The notes below the pieces were generated by a model. The model saw nothing but the letters and a program-made list of their open reading frames with translations. It had not been told where the DNA came from and did not search any database. This document shows, one piece after another, positions 25,455 to 35,368 of a DNA stretch of 64,000 nt (position 1 is the first letter of the stretch; the number at the start of each line of letters is the position of its first letter). This DNA comes from Neorhizobium sp. SOG26 (GTDB taxonomy: Bacteria > Pseudomonadota > Alphaproteobacteria > Rhizobiales > Rhizobiaceae). The DNA lies in assembly GCF_003491345.1 (NCBI RefSeq), contig NZ_CP025512.1, positions 2,773,001 through 2,837,000 on the forward strand, in the 5' to 3' direction. Both the position numbers and the translations under genes were made by a program.

Positions 25455-26099
25455 ATGCGGCTGGAAGCCGAGAACCTGAGCGCCCGGCGTGGGGAAGACC
25501 TGATCTTCAGGAACGTGTCTTTCGTATTGCAGGCTGGCGAAAGCCTGGTGCTGACCGGCCGCAATGGCTCCGGCAAATCGACACTGCTGCGTGTGGTGGC
25601 CGGACTGTTGCGCCCGGAGGTGGGACGAGTGCGCTGGCATTCCGATACAAGCGATTCGGGGATGCGTCCCTCCGAAGCCTGTCACTATCTCGGCCACCGT
25701 AACGCGATGAAGGCGGAACTCACCGTCTCCGAAAACCTGTCCTTCTGGAAGACATTCCTCGGCGACTTCCATGGCGGGCATGGGCTGACGGTCGGCGAAG
25801 CTGCCGAAGCCGTGGGGCTTGGCGACATTACCCACCTGCCCTTCGGCTACCTTTCCGCCGGCCAGCAACGCCGCATGGCCTTCGCCAAGCTGCTCGTCGC
25901 CTACCGCCCGGTCTGGATCCTCGACGAACCGACCGCCGCACTGGACGTAAATGCTGAAAGCGTCTTCACCTCTCTTATCAAGCAGCACCTCACCGGCGGC
26001 GGCATCCTGCTCGCCGCGACCCACCAGCCGCTCGGGCTCGAGAATGCGAAGGAATTGCGCATGCAGGGGTTTGCTGGCGTGGCGGAGGAGGTGTGGTGA
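25455..26099 (+). CDS. ccmA: Cytochrome c biogenesis ATPase CcmA
   Basis: A 214-residue ABC ATPase that, with CcmB and CcmC, drives release of heme-loaded CcmE during c-type cytochrome maturation (System I). Walker A is 'GRNGSGKST', the signature is the shortened 'LSAGQQRR' and Walker B is 'WILDEPTAALD'. The signature with Ala instead of Gly is usual for CcmA. I chose the ATG at 25455 (MRLEAENLS), where family members begin, rather than the one at 25425. It overlaps ccmB by 4 bp (GTGA). Confidence 0.93.
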   Translation: MRLEAENLSARRGEDLIFRNVSFVLQAGESLVLTGRNGSGKSTLLRVVAGLLRPEVGRVRWHSDTSDSGMRPSEACHYLGHRNAMKAELTVSENLSFWKTFLGDFHGGHGLTVGEAAEAVGLGDITHLPFGYLSAGQQRRMAFAKLLVAYRPVWILDEPTAALDVNAESVFTSLIKQHLTGGGILLAATHQPLGLENAKELRMQGFAGVAEEVW

Positions 26100-26755
26100 C
26101 CGCGCTCCTCCTCCGCGACCTCAAGCTCTCGGTGCGCGCCGGCGGTGGCGCGCTGATTGGCGTGCTGTTCTTCATGACGGTGGTCGCCGTCATTCCCTTC
26201 GGTGTCGGTCCCGACCTCAACCTGCTCGCCCGCATCGGCCCGGCGATCGTCTGGATCGGCGCGCTCCTGTCCGCACTTCTCGGCCTCGACCGGATGTTCC
26301 AGACGGACCGCGAGGATGGATCGCTCGACCTCCTCCTGATGCAGGAGCACCCGCTCGTCCTGACCGTGCTTGTCAAATGCCTGGCGCACTGGCTCGGCAA
26401 CGGCTTGCCGCTGGTGATCGCCTCGCCGCTGCTCGGGCTCTTCATGAACATGAGCGAAGTCGCGATCGGCGCCACCATGCTGACGCTGCTGGTCGGAACC
26501 CCGGCGCTGACCTTTATCGGCGCTGTCGGGGCAGCCGTTGCCGTGACGCTGCCGCGCGGCGGGCTCCTGGTCTCGATCCTCGTGCTGCCGCTGGCAATCC
26601 CGGTACTGATCTTCGGCGTCAGCGCAGCCTACGCCGCGGTTGAAGATCCCGCCCCGTTTATGCCGCCTTTTCTGATATTGGTGGCCATCACGATGTTTTT
26701 TGCCGTTCTCGGTCCGCTCGGTGCGGCCCTCGCTTTGCGAACGGCGAGCGATTGA
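26096..26755 (+). CDS. ccmB: Heme exporter membrane subunit CcmB, GTG start
   Basis: A 219-residue protein with six predicted membrane helices, the membrane partner of CcmA. 'LLLRDLKLSVRAGGG' at the N-terminus and 'DREDGSLDLLLMQEHPL' in the first cytoplasmic loop are CcmB signatures. Two GTG codons occur at 26093 and 26096; the second overlaps the ccmA stop and stands 6 bases after GGAGGAG. Confidence 0.93.
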   Translation: MTALLLRDLKLSVRAGGGALIGVLFFMTVVAVIPFGVGPDLNLLARIGPAIVWIGALLSALLGLDRMFQTDREDGSLDLLLMQEHPLVLTVLVKCLAHWLGNGLPLVIASPLLGLFMNMSEVAIGATMLTLLVGTPALTFIGAVGAAVAVTLPRGGLLVSILVLPLAIPVLIFGVSAAYAAVEDPAPFMPPFLILVAITMFFAVLGPLGAALALRTASD

Positions 26756-26798
26756 CTAAAATCAAGATCTTGCGCCTGTTGTGCACTAGAAAGCGTTC

Positions 26799-27551
26799 AT
26801 GACTGAAAGTCTCGCCATTACCAAGTTCAGCGATCTTGCCAACCCGACGCGGTTCCTGGCGCTGGCGGCACGTCTCCTGCCCTGGATGGCGGGAGCAACC
26901 GCGGTCCTCTTCGCGCTCGGCCTTTATCTCAGCTTTGCAAGCGAGGGCGACTACCAGCAGGGCATGACGGTGCGCATCATGTATGTGCATGTGCCAGCCG
27001 CTTGGCTTTCGATGATGTGCTACACGGTGATGGCGGTTTCGGCGGTCGGCACGCTCGTATGGCGCCATCCGCTGGCCGATGTCAGCCACAAGGCGGCAGC
27101 GCCGCTCGGCGCCGCCTTTACCCTCATCGCACTCGCTACCGGCTCCCTCTGGGGAAAGCCGATGTGGGGCACATGGTGGGTGTGGGATGCGCGCCTCACC
27201 TCCGTCTTCGTGCTTTTCCTGATGTATCTCGGGCTGATTGCGCTGAACCGTGCCATGGAGGATCCGGGCAAGGCAGCGCGTGTCTCGGCCGTGCTGATCC
27301 TGGTCGGCTTCGTCAACATCCCGATCATCAAGTTTTCCGTCGAATGGTGGAATACGCTGCACCAGCCTGCGAGCGTGATCCGCATGGACGGGCCGACGAT
27401 CGATAAGGAATTCCTGTGGCCCCTGCTGGTGATGGCAGTCGCGTTCACGCTTCTGTTCTTCACGCTGCATGCGGCTGCGATGCGAAACGAGATCCTGCGC
27501 CGGCGCGTGAGTGCGCAGCGCCGCATGGCCGCGCGTCTTGCCGGGCGGTAG
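26799..27551 (+). CDS. ccmC: Heme exporter subunit CcmC
   Basis: A 250-residue heme-handling protein with six predicted helices. The tryptophan-rich 'WGTWWVWD' motif, which binds heme at the periplasmic side, is intact, and the flanking conserved histidines lie in 'MYVHVPAAW' and '[10 protein letters not shown]'. CcmC loads heme onto CcmE. It follows ccmB after 43 bp and is followed closely by ccmD. Confidence 0.96.
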   Translation: MTESLAITKFSDLANPTRFLALAARLLPWMAGATAVLFALGLYLSFASEGDYQQGMTVRIMYVHVPAAWLSMMCYTVMAVSAVGTLVWRHPLADVSHKAAAPLGAAFTLIALATGSLWGKPMWGTWWVWDARLTSVFVLFLMYLGLIALNRAMEDPGKAARVSAVLILVGFVNIPIIKFSVEWWNTLHQPASVIRMDGPTIDKEFLWPLLVMAVAFTLLFFTLHAAAMRNEILRRRVSAQRRMAARLAGR

Positions 27552-27558
27552 GCATGAC

Positions 27559-27738
27559 ATGAGCCACACCTTCTATATCGCCATGTCCTATGCGGTCGCC
27601 GCCCTCGTTACGCTCTGCCTGATCGGCTGGGTCTGGCTGGATGGGCGTGCGCGCCAAAGGGAACTGGCCGAGCTTGAAGCCGCCGGCATTCGCCGCCGGT
27701 CTGCCCAGCCGAAGACGCCCGAGGCCAGCAAGGCATGA
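27559..27738 (+). CDS. ccmD: Heme exporter subunit CcmD
   Basis: A 59-residue protein with one N-terminal membrane helix ('[22 protein letters not shown]', in parts) and a charged cytoplasmic tail, typical of CcmD. It helps release holo-CcmE from CcmABC. The ATG at 27559 is 7 bp past the ccmC stop; its stop overlaps ccmG by 4 bp. It is identified by size, topology and position between ccmC and ccmG. Confidence 0.88.
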   Translation: MSHTFYIAMSYAVAALVTLCLIGWVWLDGRARQRELAELEAAGIRRRSAQPKTPEASKA

Positions 27739-28343
27739 GCACCGAAACAGACAAGGCCTCTGCGCCGCGCAAGGGTGTTGCACGGTATGCGCTGGCGCTC
27801 GTCCCGCTCGTGCTGTTTGCAGGTTTTGCCGCGGTCGCGGGCAAGATGCTCTACGACCAGGACGTCAACGGCCGCGACATCTCCGCCATTCCTTCGGCGC
27901 TGATCGGCAAGAACGCGCCGTCGCTCAACCTGCCGCCGCTCGAGGGTTCGAATACGGCAGCGCTGACCGACGCGGCGATGAAGGGCAAGCTTACCCTCGT
28001 CAACGTCTTTGCTTCCTGGTGCGTACCGTGCCGGCAGGAGCACCCCATCCTCAAGGAGTTGGCCAAGGACAGCCGCATCACGGTGGTCGGCATCAACTAC
28101 AAGGACCGCAACGACAACGCACTGCGTTTCCTCGGAGAGCTCGGAAATCCCTACAAGGCAATCGGCGTCGATCCGAACGGCAAGGCCGCGATCGACTGGG
28201 GTGTCTACGGGATTCCGGAAAGCTATCTTGTCGGTCCCGACGGGACGATCCTCTACAAGAAGGTCGGGCCGTTCGATGAGCGCAGCCTCACCCAGGACCT
28301 GCTGCCCGCAATCGCCAAGGCAGCAGCACCTGCCAGCAGCTAG
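27735..28343 (+). CDS. ccmG: Thiol:disulfide oxidoreductase CcmG (DsbE)
   Basis: A 202-residue membrane-anchored thioredoxin-like protein. One helix (residues 18-36) anchors a periplasmic domain with the active site 'WCVPC' (C96, C99), the acidic '[13 protein letters not shown]' segment with the cis-Pro, and the usual CcmG insertion. It reduces apocytochrome c or CcmH before heme attachment. The ccmE, ccmF and ccmH genes are not in this cluster, as is usual in rhizobia where they form a separate operon. Its TAG stop shares the palindrome CTAG with the stop of the convergent DUF2585 gene. Confidence 0.94.
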   Translation: MSTETDKASAPRKGVARYALALVPLVLFAGFAAVAGKMLYDQDVNGRDISAIPSALIGKNAPSLNLPPLEGSNTAALTDAAMKGKLTLVNVFASWCVPCRQEHPILKELAKDSRITVVGINYKDRNDNALRFLGELGNPYKAIGVDPNGKAAIDWGVYGIPESYLVGPDGTILYKKVGPFDERSLTQDLLPAIAKAAAPASS

Positions 28344-28927
28344 AGCGCGCCCTGCCAGGCACGGATGGCATCGATCGGCCAGATCAGCATCACCACGTTG
28401 AGGGTGAGGTTGTCGCGGATGATGTAGCCCGTCAGCAGTTCAAAGAAGATGGCAATCGTGATCGTCAGCCAGACAGGCAGGCGTGATGCGGCCAGGAAGC
28501 CGAACACCATGAACACAGTGTCCATCGCCGAATTGAGGATGCTGTCGCCGGTGTAACCGAGCGCCATGGTCGCGGTGCGGTAGCGATCGATGATGATCGG
28601 CGAATTTTCCAGGATCTCCCAGGCCGCCTCGATGAAGACCGCAAGCGTCAGCCGCTCCATCAGCGGCCGGCGGCGCAACAGCAGCCAGCCGAGAGCATAG
28701 AACAGGAAGCCATGGATGATGTGCGACGGCGTGTACCAGTCCGACAGGTGCTGGGAATTGCCGCTAGTGTTGACCCCGCCTTCCCAAAGCTTGATCTCAC
28801 CGCATTCGCAGATCGGAATCCGCCCCATGCCGTAGAGGATGGCGATCTGCAGCAGGAACAGGACAACGGCACCGATGAGCCAGCGCCGCGAGGATGTTGC
28901 GAACGGAGAAGGCTCGACCAAACTCAC
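28340..28927 (-). CDS. DUF2585 (UPF0314) membrane protein, GTG start
   Basis: A 195-residue membrane protein with four to five helices. '[16 protein letters not shown]' and '[20 protein letters not shown]' are hallmark segments of UPF0314, with conserved Cys-Glu-Cys and His residues that could bind metal or a polar head group; the family function is unknown. The GTG at 28927 overlaps the yciB stop (GTGA), making it the last gene of the dapF-mtaB-ftsY-yciB operon. It ends tail-to-tail with ccmG, sharing four bases. Confidence 0.86.
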   Translation of the reverse strand: MSLVEPSPFATSSRRWLIGAVVLFLLQIAILYGMGRIPICECGEIKLWEGGVNTSGNSQHLSDWYTPSHIIHGFLFYALGWLLLRRRPLMERLTLAVFIEAAWEILENSPIIIDRYRTATMALGYTGDSILNSAMDTVFMVFGFLAASRLPVWLTITIAIFFELLTGYIIRDNLTLNVVMLIWPIDAIRAWQGAL

Positions 28928-29625
28928 TTCTCAGCCTCGCCCTGCGGCTGCACCGTGTGCCGCATGATGAGCGGCATCTGCGCGAGCGTGAAGGCGATAG
29001 TGATCGGCATCGTACCCCAGACCTTGAAGTTCACCCAGAAGGCGTCGGAGAAGTTACGCCAGACCACTTCGTTGAGCAGGGCCAGGAACAGGAAGAACAC
29101 GCCCCAGCGCAGCGTCAGCTTCTTCCAGCCTTCGCTGTCGAGCTGGAAGGCGGCGTTGAAGACATAACCGAGCAGCGACTTGCCGAACAACATGCCGCCA
29201 AGCAACACAACGCCGAACAGGGTATTGACGATGGTCGGCTTCATCTTGATGAAAGTCTCGTCCTGTAGCCAGATCGACAGCGAACCGAAGATCAGCACGA
29301 CGACGCCGGAGACGAAGGGCATGACCGGCAGATGCTTGAAGACGATCTTGGAGATGACGAGCGAGATGACGGTCGCCACCATGAAGAGCGCGGTCGCGAC
29401 CAGCAGCGGACCGCCTATCGCCGACAGCGCCGGAAACTTTTCCACCAGCCATTCGCCGCGCAGGTTACCGAAGAAGAAGACCAGCAACGGGCCGATCTCC
29501 AGCGCCATCTTCAGCCCTGGATGCTGCTTTTCTTCCTTGCTGGGCGAAACATCGCTTTCGATCGTCTGCATGGGATCCAACTTGTTATTGCCGTCGCGCC
29601 GAGCCAAACCGGTTTTCTGTGGCAT
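28924..29625 (-). CDS. yciB: Inner-membrane septation protein YciB/IspZ
   Basis: A 233-residue protein with five predicted helices. '[19 protein letters not shown]', '[15 protein letters not shown]' and '[20 protein letters not shown]' (in parts) are YciB family segments. The protein is linked to septation and envelope synthesis. I chose the ATG at 29625, which overlaps the ftsY stop as TGATG and suggests translational coupling; an ATG at 29571 (MQTIESD) would give 215 residues and is a fair alternative. Confidence 0.9.
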   Translation of the reverse strand: MPQKTGLARRDGNNKLDPMQTIESDVSPSKEEKQHPGLKMALEIGPLLVFFFGNLRGEWLVEKFPALSAIGGPLLVATALFMVATVISLVISKIVFKHLPVMPFVSGVVVLIFGSLSIWLQDETFIKMKPTIVNTLFGVVLLGGMLFGKSLLGYVFNAAFQLDSEGWKKLTLRWGVFFLFLALLNEVVWRNFSDAFWVNFKVWGTMPITIAFTLAQMPLIMRHTVQPQGEAEK

Positions 29626-31016
29626 CAATGCGTCAGGCCTGCAATGGCATGCGCGAAATCTTGCGCTTCGAAGGGTTCGAGGTCATCGACGCCTTCGCCG
29701 ACACCGATGAAATAGACCGGCAGCTTATGCTTGGCAGCGATGGCAACGAGAATGCCGCCGCGCGCCGTGCCGTCGAGCTTGGTCATGATCAGGCCGTTGA
29801 CGCCGGCCACGTTGCGGAAGATCTCCACCTGCTGCATGGCGTTTTGACCAGTGGTGGCATCGAGCGTCTGCAACACGGTATGCGGCGCATCCGGATCAAG
29901 CTTGCCAAGAACGCGGACGATCTTCTCGAGCTCCGCCATCAGTTCGGTGCGGTTCTGCAGGCGACCGGCGGTGTCGATGATCAGGACATCGCTCTTTTTC
30001 GCCCGCGCCTGCTCATAGGCGTCATAGGCGAGGCCCGCCGCATCGGCGCCGAGCTTGGTGCCGATGAATTCAGAGTTGGTGCGGTCTGCCCAGATCTTCA
30101 GCTGCTCGATCGCCGCGGCACGGAAGGTATCGCCAGCGGCCAGCATCACCTTCAGGCCGGCGCCGGAAAGCTTGGCGGCGAGCTTGCCGATCGTCGTCGT
30201 CTTGCCGGTGCCGTTAACGCCGACGACCAGGATCACGTGCGGCTTGTGGTTGAGGTCGAGTTGCAGCGGCTTGGCGACCGGCGTCAGCACCTTCGTGATC
30301 TCGGCCGACATGATGCGGGAGACATCGTCCCCCGAGACATCCTTGCCGTAACGCTCGGATGAAAGCGCACCGGTGATGCGCATGGCGGTCTCGACGCCAA
30401 GATCGGCCTGGATCAACAGATCTTCGAGCTCCTCCAGCGTTTCTTCATCGAGCTTTCGCTTGGTGAAAAGTGCGGTGATCTGGCCGGTCAGCTGAGAGGA
30501 CGTGCGCGCAAGGCCGGCGCGCAGGCGCTGGAACCAGTTGAGCGCTGGCGGCGGTACGACAGCCACCGTTTCCGGCTGCTCGGGCGCGGTCGCAAATCCC
30601 TTCGGAAGCACCGGCTCGGCCGGCACTGCGGTTGCCTCTGCGGGAGTGGTTTCGGCTTCGTCTGCGGCGGCTTCTGCTTCGAGCAGCGACAGCGGCACCA
30701 CTTCGATCTCGGACGGCGGCTCGGCCGCGGGGACCAGGGCTGCGGCTTCTTCCTCGGCTTCTCCCTGGGGCGGCGCTTCCGTCGCTTCCGGCTCGACATT
30801 TTCAGCCGGCAAGTCCGCAGCCGGGCCACCCGCCGTTTCGATCTCCGCCGGTGCAACGGGATCGACCGGCGAGACCGGCAGGTCTTCCTGGCGCGACGCA
30901 GGCTCCAGCTCCTGCTGAATCTCGGCGCTGTCCTCCGGCTTGACGACATCGGGAGCCGGCTCTTCAACCGGTGGCGGCCCGAAGGTGAAAACGCGTTTGA
31001 TGAAGCTCAGTGCCAT
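29625..31016 (-). CDS. ftsY: Signal recognition particle receptor FtsY
   Basis: A 463-residue GTPase that docks the SRP-ribosome complex at the membrane. Residues 1-155 are an acidic, Ala/Pro/Glu-rich A domain. The N domain follows (about 160-250), then the G domain with 'GVNGTGKTT' at 266-274, 'DTAGRLQNR', '[10 protein letters not shown]' and 'GVGEGVDDL'. An amphipathic start ([10 protein letters not shown]) probably aids membrane binding. It sits in an operon with dapF and mtaB upstream and yciB downstream. Its partner Ffh is encoded about 4.4 kb away on the other strand. Confidence 0.97.
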   Translation of the reverse strand: MALSFIKRVFTFGPPPVEEPAPDVVKPEDSAEIQQELEPASRQEDLPVSPVDPVAPAEIETAGGPAADLPAENVEPEATEAPPQGEAEEEAAALVPAAEPPSEIEVVPLSLLEAEAAADEAETTPAEATAVPAEPVLPKGFATAPEQPETVAVVPPPALNWFQRLRAGLARTSSQLTGQITALFTKRKLDEETLEELEDLLIQADLGVETAMRITGALSSERYGKDVSGDDVSRIMSAEITKVLTPVAKPLQLDLNHKPHVILVVGVNGTGKTTTIGKLAAKLSGAGLKVMLAAGDTFRAAAIEQLKIWADRTNSEFIGTKLGADAAGLAYDAYEQARAKKSDVLIIDTAGRLQNRTELMAELEKIVRVLGKLDPDAPHTVLQTLDATTGQNAMQQVEIFRNVAGVNGLIMTKLDGTARGGILVAIAAKHKLPVYFIGVGEGVDDLEPFEAQDFAHAIAGLTH

Positions 31017-31030
31017 TGAATTCGTTCCGG

Positions 31031-32317
31031 CTATGCTGCCCGAGATGATTGAACCGCCGGCACCACCTGCATTTCGAGGTGCTTGCCGTTGTGTCCGGTA
31101 ATCATAACGCGCTTGAGGTCACGGGGAATAAGGCCGGGTGCAGCGACCAGCGAAAAGTTTTCCGTATGGGCCATGCCGTTCATCTCGACGATGATCGACT
31201 GCTCCGTCCCGACCATGCGGTCAAGATGGGCCCGATGAAGCGCCTCTCCACGGGCACGCAGCCGTGCGGCGCGCTCCTTGACGAGCGCCCGGTCGAGCTG
31301 CGGCATGCGAGCCGCCGGCGTGCCCGGACGCGGGCTGTAGGGGAAGACATGCAGGAATGAAATGCCGGCCGCTTCGGCAAGCGTGGCCGCACCCTCGAAC
31401 ATCTCTTCCGTCTCCGTCGGGAAACCGGCAATCATGTCGGCTCCGAAGGCAATCTCGGGCCGCAGGCGTCGCGCCTGCTCGGTGAAGGCCAATGCTTCCG
31501 CACGATTGTGGCGCCGTTTCATCCGCTTCAGGATCATGTCGTCGCCATGCTGCAACGAGAGGTGCAGATGCGGCATGAAGCGCGGCTCGTCGGCGATCAG
31601 GTCCCACAGGTGCCGGTCGGCCTCGATGCTGTCGATGGAGGACAACCGCAAGCGCAGGATCTCCGGCACCTGCTTCAACAAGGTCTTGGCAAGGTAACCG
31701 AGCGAGGGCTGCCCCGGCAGGTCGGCGCCATAGCTCGTGGCGTCCACACCCGTCAGCACGATCTCGCGATATCCAGCTTCGACAAGCTTGCGCGCCTGCT
31801 CAACGACCGCACCCATCGGCACCGACCGTGAATTGCCGCGGCCATAGGGAATGATGCAGAAGGTGCAGCGATGGTCGCAGCCGTTCTGCACCTGGATGAA
31901 GGCCCGCACATGCCCGTCGATATGCTTCACCATCTGCGGCGCGGTGGCCTTGACGCTCATGATGTCGTTGACGCGCAGCTTTTCTTCCGCTGACACGCCG
32001 AAATCCGGGAGCGCCCGGTAGAAGTTGGCCGTCAGCTTTTCTTCATTGCCGAGAACGGCATCGACTTCGGGCATTTCGGCAAAGGTCTGCTTTTCGGTCT
32101 GCGCCGCACAGCCGGTGACGATGATGCGCGCATGCGGGTTCAGCCGGCGCGCCTTGCGTATGGCCTGCCGCGCCTGGCGCACCGCCTCGCCGGTGACGGC
32201 GCAGGTATTGACCAACACGGCATTGTTGAGCCCCGCCTTTTCGGCCTCGGCCCGCATCACTTCCGACTCGTAGGTATTGAGGCGACAGCCGAAGGTAATG
32301 ACCTCGACGCCGCTCAA
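31031..32317 (-). CDS. mtaB: tRNA t6A37 methylthiotransferase MtaB, TTG start
   Basis: A 428-residue radical-SAM enzyme that converts t6A37 to ms2t6A37 in tRNA. The N-terminal MTTase domain has '[11 protein letters not shown]', 'VNTCAVTG' and 'VTGCAAQ', whose cysteines hold one [4Fe-4S] cluster; the radical-SAM motif is '[15 protein letters not shown]'. A TRAM-like tail ends the protein. I chose the TTG at 32317, which overlaps the dapF stop (TTGA) and gives the usual N-terminus; the frame upstream of it is dapF sequence in another frame. Confidence 0.93.
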   Translation of the reverse strand: MSGVEVITFGCRLNTYESEVMRAEAEKAGLNNAVLVNTCAVTGEAVRQARQAIRKARRLNPHARIIVTGCAAQTEKQTFAEMPEVDAVLGNEEKLTANFYRALPDFGVSAEEKLRVNDIMSVKATAPQMVKHIDGHVRAFIQVQNGCDHRCTFCIIPYGRGNSRSVPMGAVVEQARKLVEAGYREIVLTGVDATSYGADLPGQPSLGYLAKTLLKQVPEILRLRLSSIDSIEADRHLWDLIADEPRFMPHLHLSLQHGDDMILKRMKRRHNRAEALAFTEQARRLRPEIAFGADMIAGFPTETEEMFEGAATLAEAAGISFLHVFPYSPRPGTPAARMPQLDRALVKERAARLRARGEALHRAHLDRMVGTEQSIIVEMNGMAHTENFSLVAAPGLIPRDLKRVMITGHNGKHLEMQVVPAVQSSRAA

Positions 32318-33216
32318 TGAACCAGAGCCTCCGGCTCTTCGTCGCGGGTGAAGTGGCCGGTCGCCGGATCGACCTTGCCGGACCATTCCCATTCGGCCGG
32401 CCCCGTCATCACCACGTGGTCGTCATTGCGCCACTCGATGACGAGCGGCTGGCGGCTCGGGCTGGACGCGACATCGATGGTGACCGTGCGTCCAGTACGG
32501 CCGGTGCGGGCGGCCGAGACCGCAGCGGCACAGGCGGCCGAACCGCAGGCGAGGGTTAGGCCTGCGCCGCGCTCCCAGGTGCGGGTGCGCAGCGATGACC
32601 TGGAGGTGACCTGCGCCAAGGTGATATTGGCCTTTTCCGGGAAGATCGGGTGGTTTTCCAGGAGCGGCCCGAACCGCTCCAGGTCAAACTCCATCGGATC
32701 GCTGGTCACCCAGAAGATCGCATGCGGATTGCCCATCGACATGGCCGAGGGAGAATGCAGCACCGGCGCATCAATCGGTCCGATCTGCAGCTCGATGCGG
32801 CTCGTGTCGTGAAATTCCTCCGCCAACGGGATCTTGTCCCAAGTGAAGACGGGCTTGCCCATGTCGACCGAAATCGTGCCGTCGGCATGTTCCTGTGCGT
32901 TGAGGATGCCGGCCACCGTCTGGAAGGTGAAGGCCTTGCGGCCTGTTTCGGCGGCGAGCGCCTGCACCACGCAGCGCGTGCCATTGCCACAGGCCTGCGC
33001 CTTGGAACCGTCGGAGTTCAGGATGTCGATCCAGGCATCGGTCCCTTTTGCCTTCGGGTCATGGATCGCCATGATCTGGTCGAACTGCGTCTGCGGATCT
33101 GCATTCAAAGCCACGGCGGCTTCCGACGTGACCTTGTCGGTGCGGCCGCGCATGTCGACGACGAGGATCTTGTTGCCAAGCCCGTTCATTCGCGCAAATT
33201 CGACCAATTGTGCCAT
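32314..33216 (-). CDS. dapF: Diaminopimelate epimerase
   Basis: A 300-residue enzyme that converts LL- to meso-diaminopimelate for lysine and peptidoglycan synthesis. The two catalytic cysteines are C76 in 'QACGNGTRC' and the one in 'TLACGSAAC' near residue 225. '[15 protein letters not shown]' is the usual N-terminus. It is the first gene of a five-gene, tightly overlapping operon with mtaB, ftsY, yciB and DUF2585. Confidence 0.97.
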   Translation of the reverse strand: MAQLVEFARMNGLGNKILVVDMRGRTDKVTSEAAVALNADPQTQFDQIMAIHDPKAKGTDAWIDILNSDGSKAQACGNGTRCVVQALAAETGRKAFTFQTVAGILNAQEHADGTISVDMGKPVFTWDKIPLAEEFHDTSRIELQIGPIDAPVLHSPSAMSMGNPHAIFWVTSDPMEFDLERFGPLLENHPIFPEKANITLAQVTSRSSLRTRTWERGAGLTLACGSAACAAAVSAARTGRTGRTVTIDVASSPSRQPLVIEWRNDDHVVMTGPAEWEWSGKVDPATGHFTRDEEPEALVH

Positions 33217-33330
33217 GACGTCATTCCATAACAGGGCAAGCGCCCGTTCCTCCGGGCTATATGGCGGAAAGCCGGCTGATTTACCAGTGGCAACGCTATC
33301 GCGACAACAACGGCTGTCGCGACCGGAAGG

Positions 33331-33918
33331 TCAGCCGAAGATCTGGTCCACCAGTTGATGCACACGCAGGAATGCTGCCTTGGCGCCGTCGGCCATCTTG
33401 GCCTCATCGGCCTCCGACAGATCAAGCGCGTTGAAGTCTGCCACGAACTCGCGCCAATGCAGCCCACGCCCCGCCGGATGCGGCGCGAGATGCCGCGCAC
33501 CGAAATCCGCCGTGAGACCGAGCTTTGCCGCTTCTTTCAAGAGGAAAGCCGCGCCGAGATTGGAGCCTTCGGCAACATACAGCCATCCGAGTGCGGCAGG
33601 TATCTCAAGCGCGCCAGCCGTGGATCGCAGCACCGGCGGCGTTTCTCCCGTGACATCCATCAGGTCCTGCCGCAACGCATCGAGCCGCGCGCGGTCCTCA
33701 AGCTTCGGCAGGAGGGCGTTCAGCCGTGGATCGAGGTAAAGAGGATCGACGTCGGCATGGAAATGATGCTGCACCTGGAGGAAAAGCGCGTAACGCTCGC
33801 GACTTGCGAAGGGCTGGGCGGCCATGATGCGCTTGTCGAGCCGGTCATGCGTGGCATCCGTCAGGGATTTCAGGCGCTGGATGCGGGTCTTCTCGGACGT
33901 CTCAAGTTCAATCTGCAT
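33331..33918 (-). CDS. Biliverdin-producing heme oxygenase
   Basis: A 195-residue all-helical protein of the HemeO superfamily. The proximal heme ligand is probably H24 in 'DATHDRLDKR', and the distal-helix region is 'LYVAEGSNLGAAFLL', the form found in bacterial bphO/HmuO-type enzymes. It splits heme to biliverdin, CO and iron, which serves iron acquisition or supplies the bacteriophytochrome chromophore. No phytochrome or heme-uptake gene is in the window. I chose the ATG at 33918; longer frames upstream do not resemble the family. It lies 67 bp downstream of an MBL-fold gene in the same direction. Confidence 0.85.
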   Translation of the reverse strand: MQIELETSEKTRIQRLKSLTDATHDRLDKRIMAAQPFASRERYALFLQVQHHFHADVDPLYLDPRLNALLPKLEDRARLDALRQDLMDVTGETPPVLRSTAGALEIPAALGWLYVAEGSNLGAAFLLKEAAKLGLTADFGARHLAPHPAGRGLHWREFVADFNALDLSEADEAKMADGAKAAFLRVHQLVDQIFG

Positions 33919-33985
33919 GCGATTCTCGTAACGCACTATCGGAGAAACATCACCTAAAACTTCACCCGGCAAAGGTGACCGAGGT

Positions 33986-35068
33986 TCAGGCGCGTGCCGA
34001 AGGGACCTCGAACACCTGCCCCGGGCGCATGGCCTGGAAGCGATGGCGCGGGATGCCACGGCTGTCGAGCGCCGCCTGCAGCGCCTGGACCGGCTCCTCG
34101 ACACCCTCGTCCGTCAGCTTGAAGGTGCCCCAGTGGTGACCGGCGACAAAAGCGGCACCGCAAAGCTGCATGCCTTCCACCGCCTCCTCCGGGTTCTGGT
34201 GCTGCGCCTTCATGAACCAGCGCGGCTCGTAAGCGCCGACCGGCAGGTTGGCGAGCCGGAAGCCGCCATGTTTCTTCTGTGCCGCGCGGTAGTTGATGCC
34301 CTCGTGGAAGCCCGTGTCGCCGACATGGTAGATCTTGCTCGCCGGTGTCTCGACAACGAATGCCGCCCACAGCGCCATGCGGCGGTCGCCGAGCCCGCGG
34401 GCGGACCAGTGGTGGCAGGGTTCGCAATGAAAGACCACGCCAGGCGCCATCTCTTCGCGTCCGCCCCAATCCATAACCGTGATCTGGGCATCAGGCACCT
34501 TGCTGCGGATGATCGCGTCATTGCCGAGTGGCGTGACGAAGCGTGGCTTGTCGCGCCCCTGCAGCACCCACAGCGTTTCGAGATCCAGATGGTCATAATG
34601 ATTGTGGGTGACGATGACGATGTCGATCGGCGGCAGGTCGCCCATGCGCACGCCGGGCGGATTGACGCGTTTTGGCCCGGCAAAGGAAAACGGGCTGGTG
34701 CGCTCGCTCCAGACTGGATCGGTGAGGATGTTCAGGCCTGCAACCTGGATCAGCATCGAGGCATGGCCGATCATCGTCACCACGAGCCGGTCGCCGCTGA
34801 CGCGCGTCTCCGGCGTCGCCTGATTGAACGGACTGGCAAACGTTTCGGGCCAAGGGACATTGCCGTTGCCGAGCTTCCAGCGCAGCAGGTTGAAGACCCC
34901 GCTTGGCTCCTCTCCATCCGGATTGAAGAACAAGGTCCCGTCGAAATGGTCGGATTGTGGGCCGGAGTAATATTTGTTGCCAGCCATTGCGCTCCTCGCG
35001 GTCATGCCGCCACCCAGCGCGGCGAGCGCTCCCAACCCAGTCCATTTGAAGAAGTTGCGTCGATTCAT
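33986..35068 (-). CDS. Tat-type MBL-fold hydrolase (NAPE-PLD-like)
   Basis: A 360-residue metallo-beta-lactamase-fold protein. The N-terminus has a twin-arginine motif, 'MNRRNFFKWTG', followed by a hydrophobic segment and 'AMAG', so it is probably exported folded by Tat. The metal site is 'THNHYDHLD' (HxHxDH), with later ligands in 'EPCHHWSARG', 'GDTGFHEG' and 'GHHWGTF'. The sequence resembles the branch that includes mammalian N-acyl-phosphatidylethanolamine phospholipase D and UlaG-like proteins, so a lipid or phosphodiester substrate is plausible. I chose the ATG at 35068, where the Tat motif begins. Confidence 0.85.
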   Translation of the reverse strand: MNRRNFFKWTGLGALAALGGGMTARSAMAGNKYYSGPQSDHFDGTLFFNPDGEEPSGVFNLLRWKLGNGNVPWPETFASPFNQATPETRVSGDRLVVTMIGHASMLIQVAGLNILTDPVWSERTSPFSFAGPKRVNPPGVRMGDLPPIDIVIVTHNHYDHLDLETLWVLQGRDKPRFVTPLGNDAIIRSKVPDAQITVMDWGGREEMAPGVVFHCEPCHHWSARGLGDRRMALWAAFVVETPASKIYHVGDTGFHEGINYRAAQKKHGGFRLANLPVGAYEPRWFMKAQHQNPEEAVEGMQLCGAAFVAGHHWGTFKLTDEGVEEPVQALQAALDSRGIPRHRFQAMRPGQVFEVPSARA

Positions 35069-35332
35069 GATACGTTTATATGGAGCGGCCAGAACAGCTT
35101 CAACAGTACGCTCCCACATGACACCAATACTGCGAGCAGACGTGCAGCCTTGACTTCCCGCACCTTTTCCTGTCTAAGCCCGTCGATCTGCTGACAAGTC
35201 ATGACTTGGAGCCGCCGACCGGGGCCGACATACTGAGCCCGGAGGTCAACATCCGACAGCGCGTTGCGCCCTCGGGTGCTTTTTGGCTTTGCCCGCTTTC
35301 GGGCGTCTTGTTTTCGTCGCAGAAAGACCCGA

Positions 35333-35352
35333 CGTTTCGGCCAACCGAAACG
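35333..35352 (+). other. Leader hairpin before ffh
   Basis: A perfect 8-bp stem CGTTTCGG / CCGAAACG with a CCAA loop ends 2 bp before the purine-rich ribosome binding site (AAAAGGAAG) of ffh. A second small hairpin, GCCCG / CGGGC with a CTTT loop, lies at about 35291-35304 and is followed by TCTTGTTTT. Either could modulate ffh expression. Confidence 0.45.
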
Positions 35353-35368
35353 CGAAAAGGAAGATACG

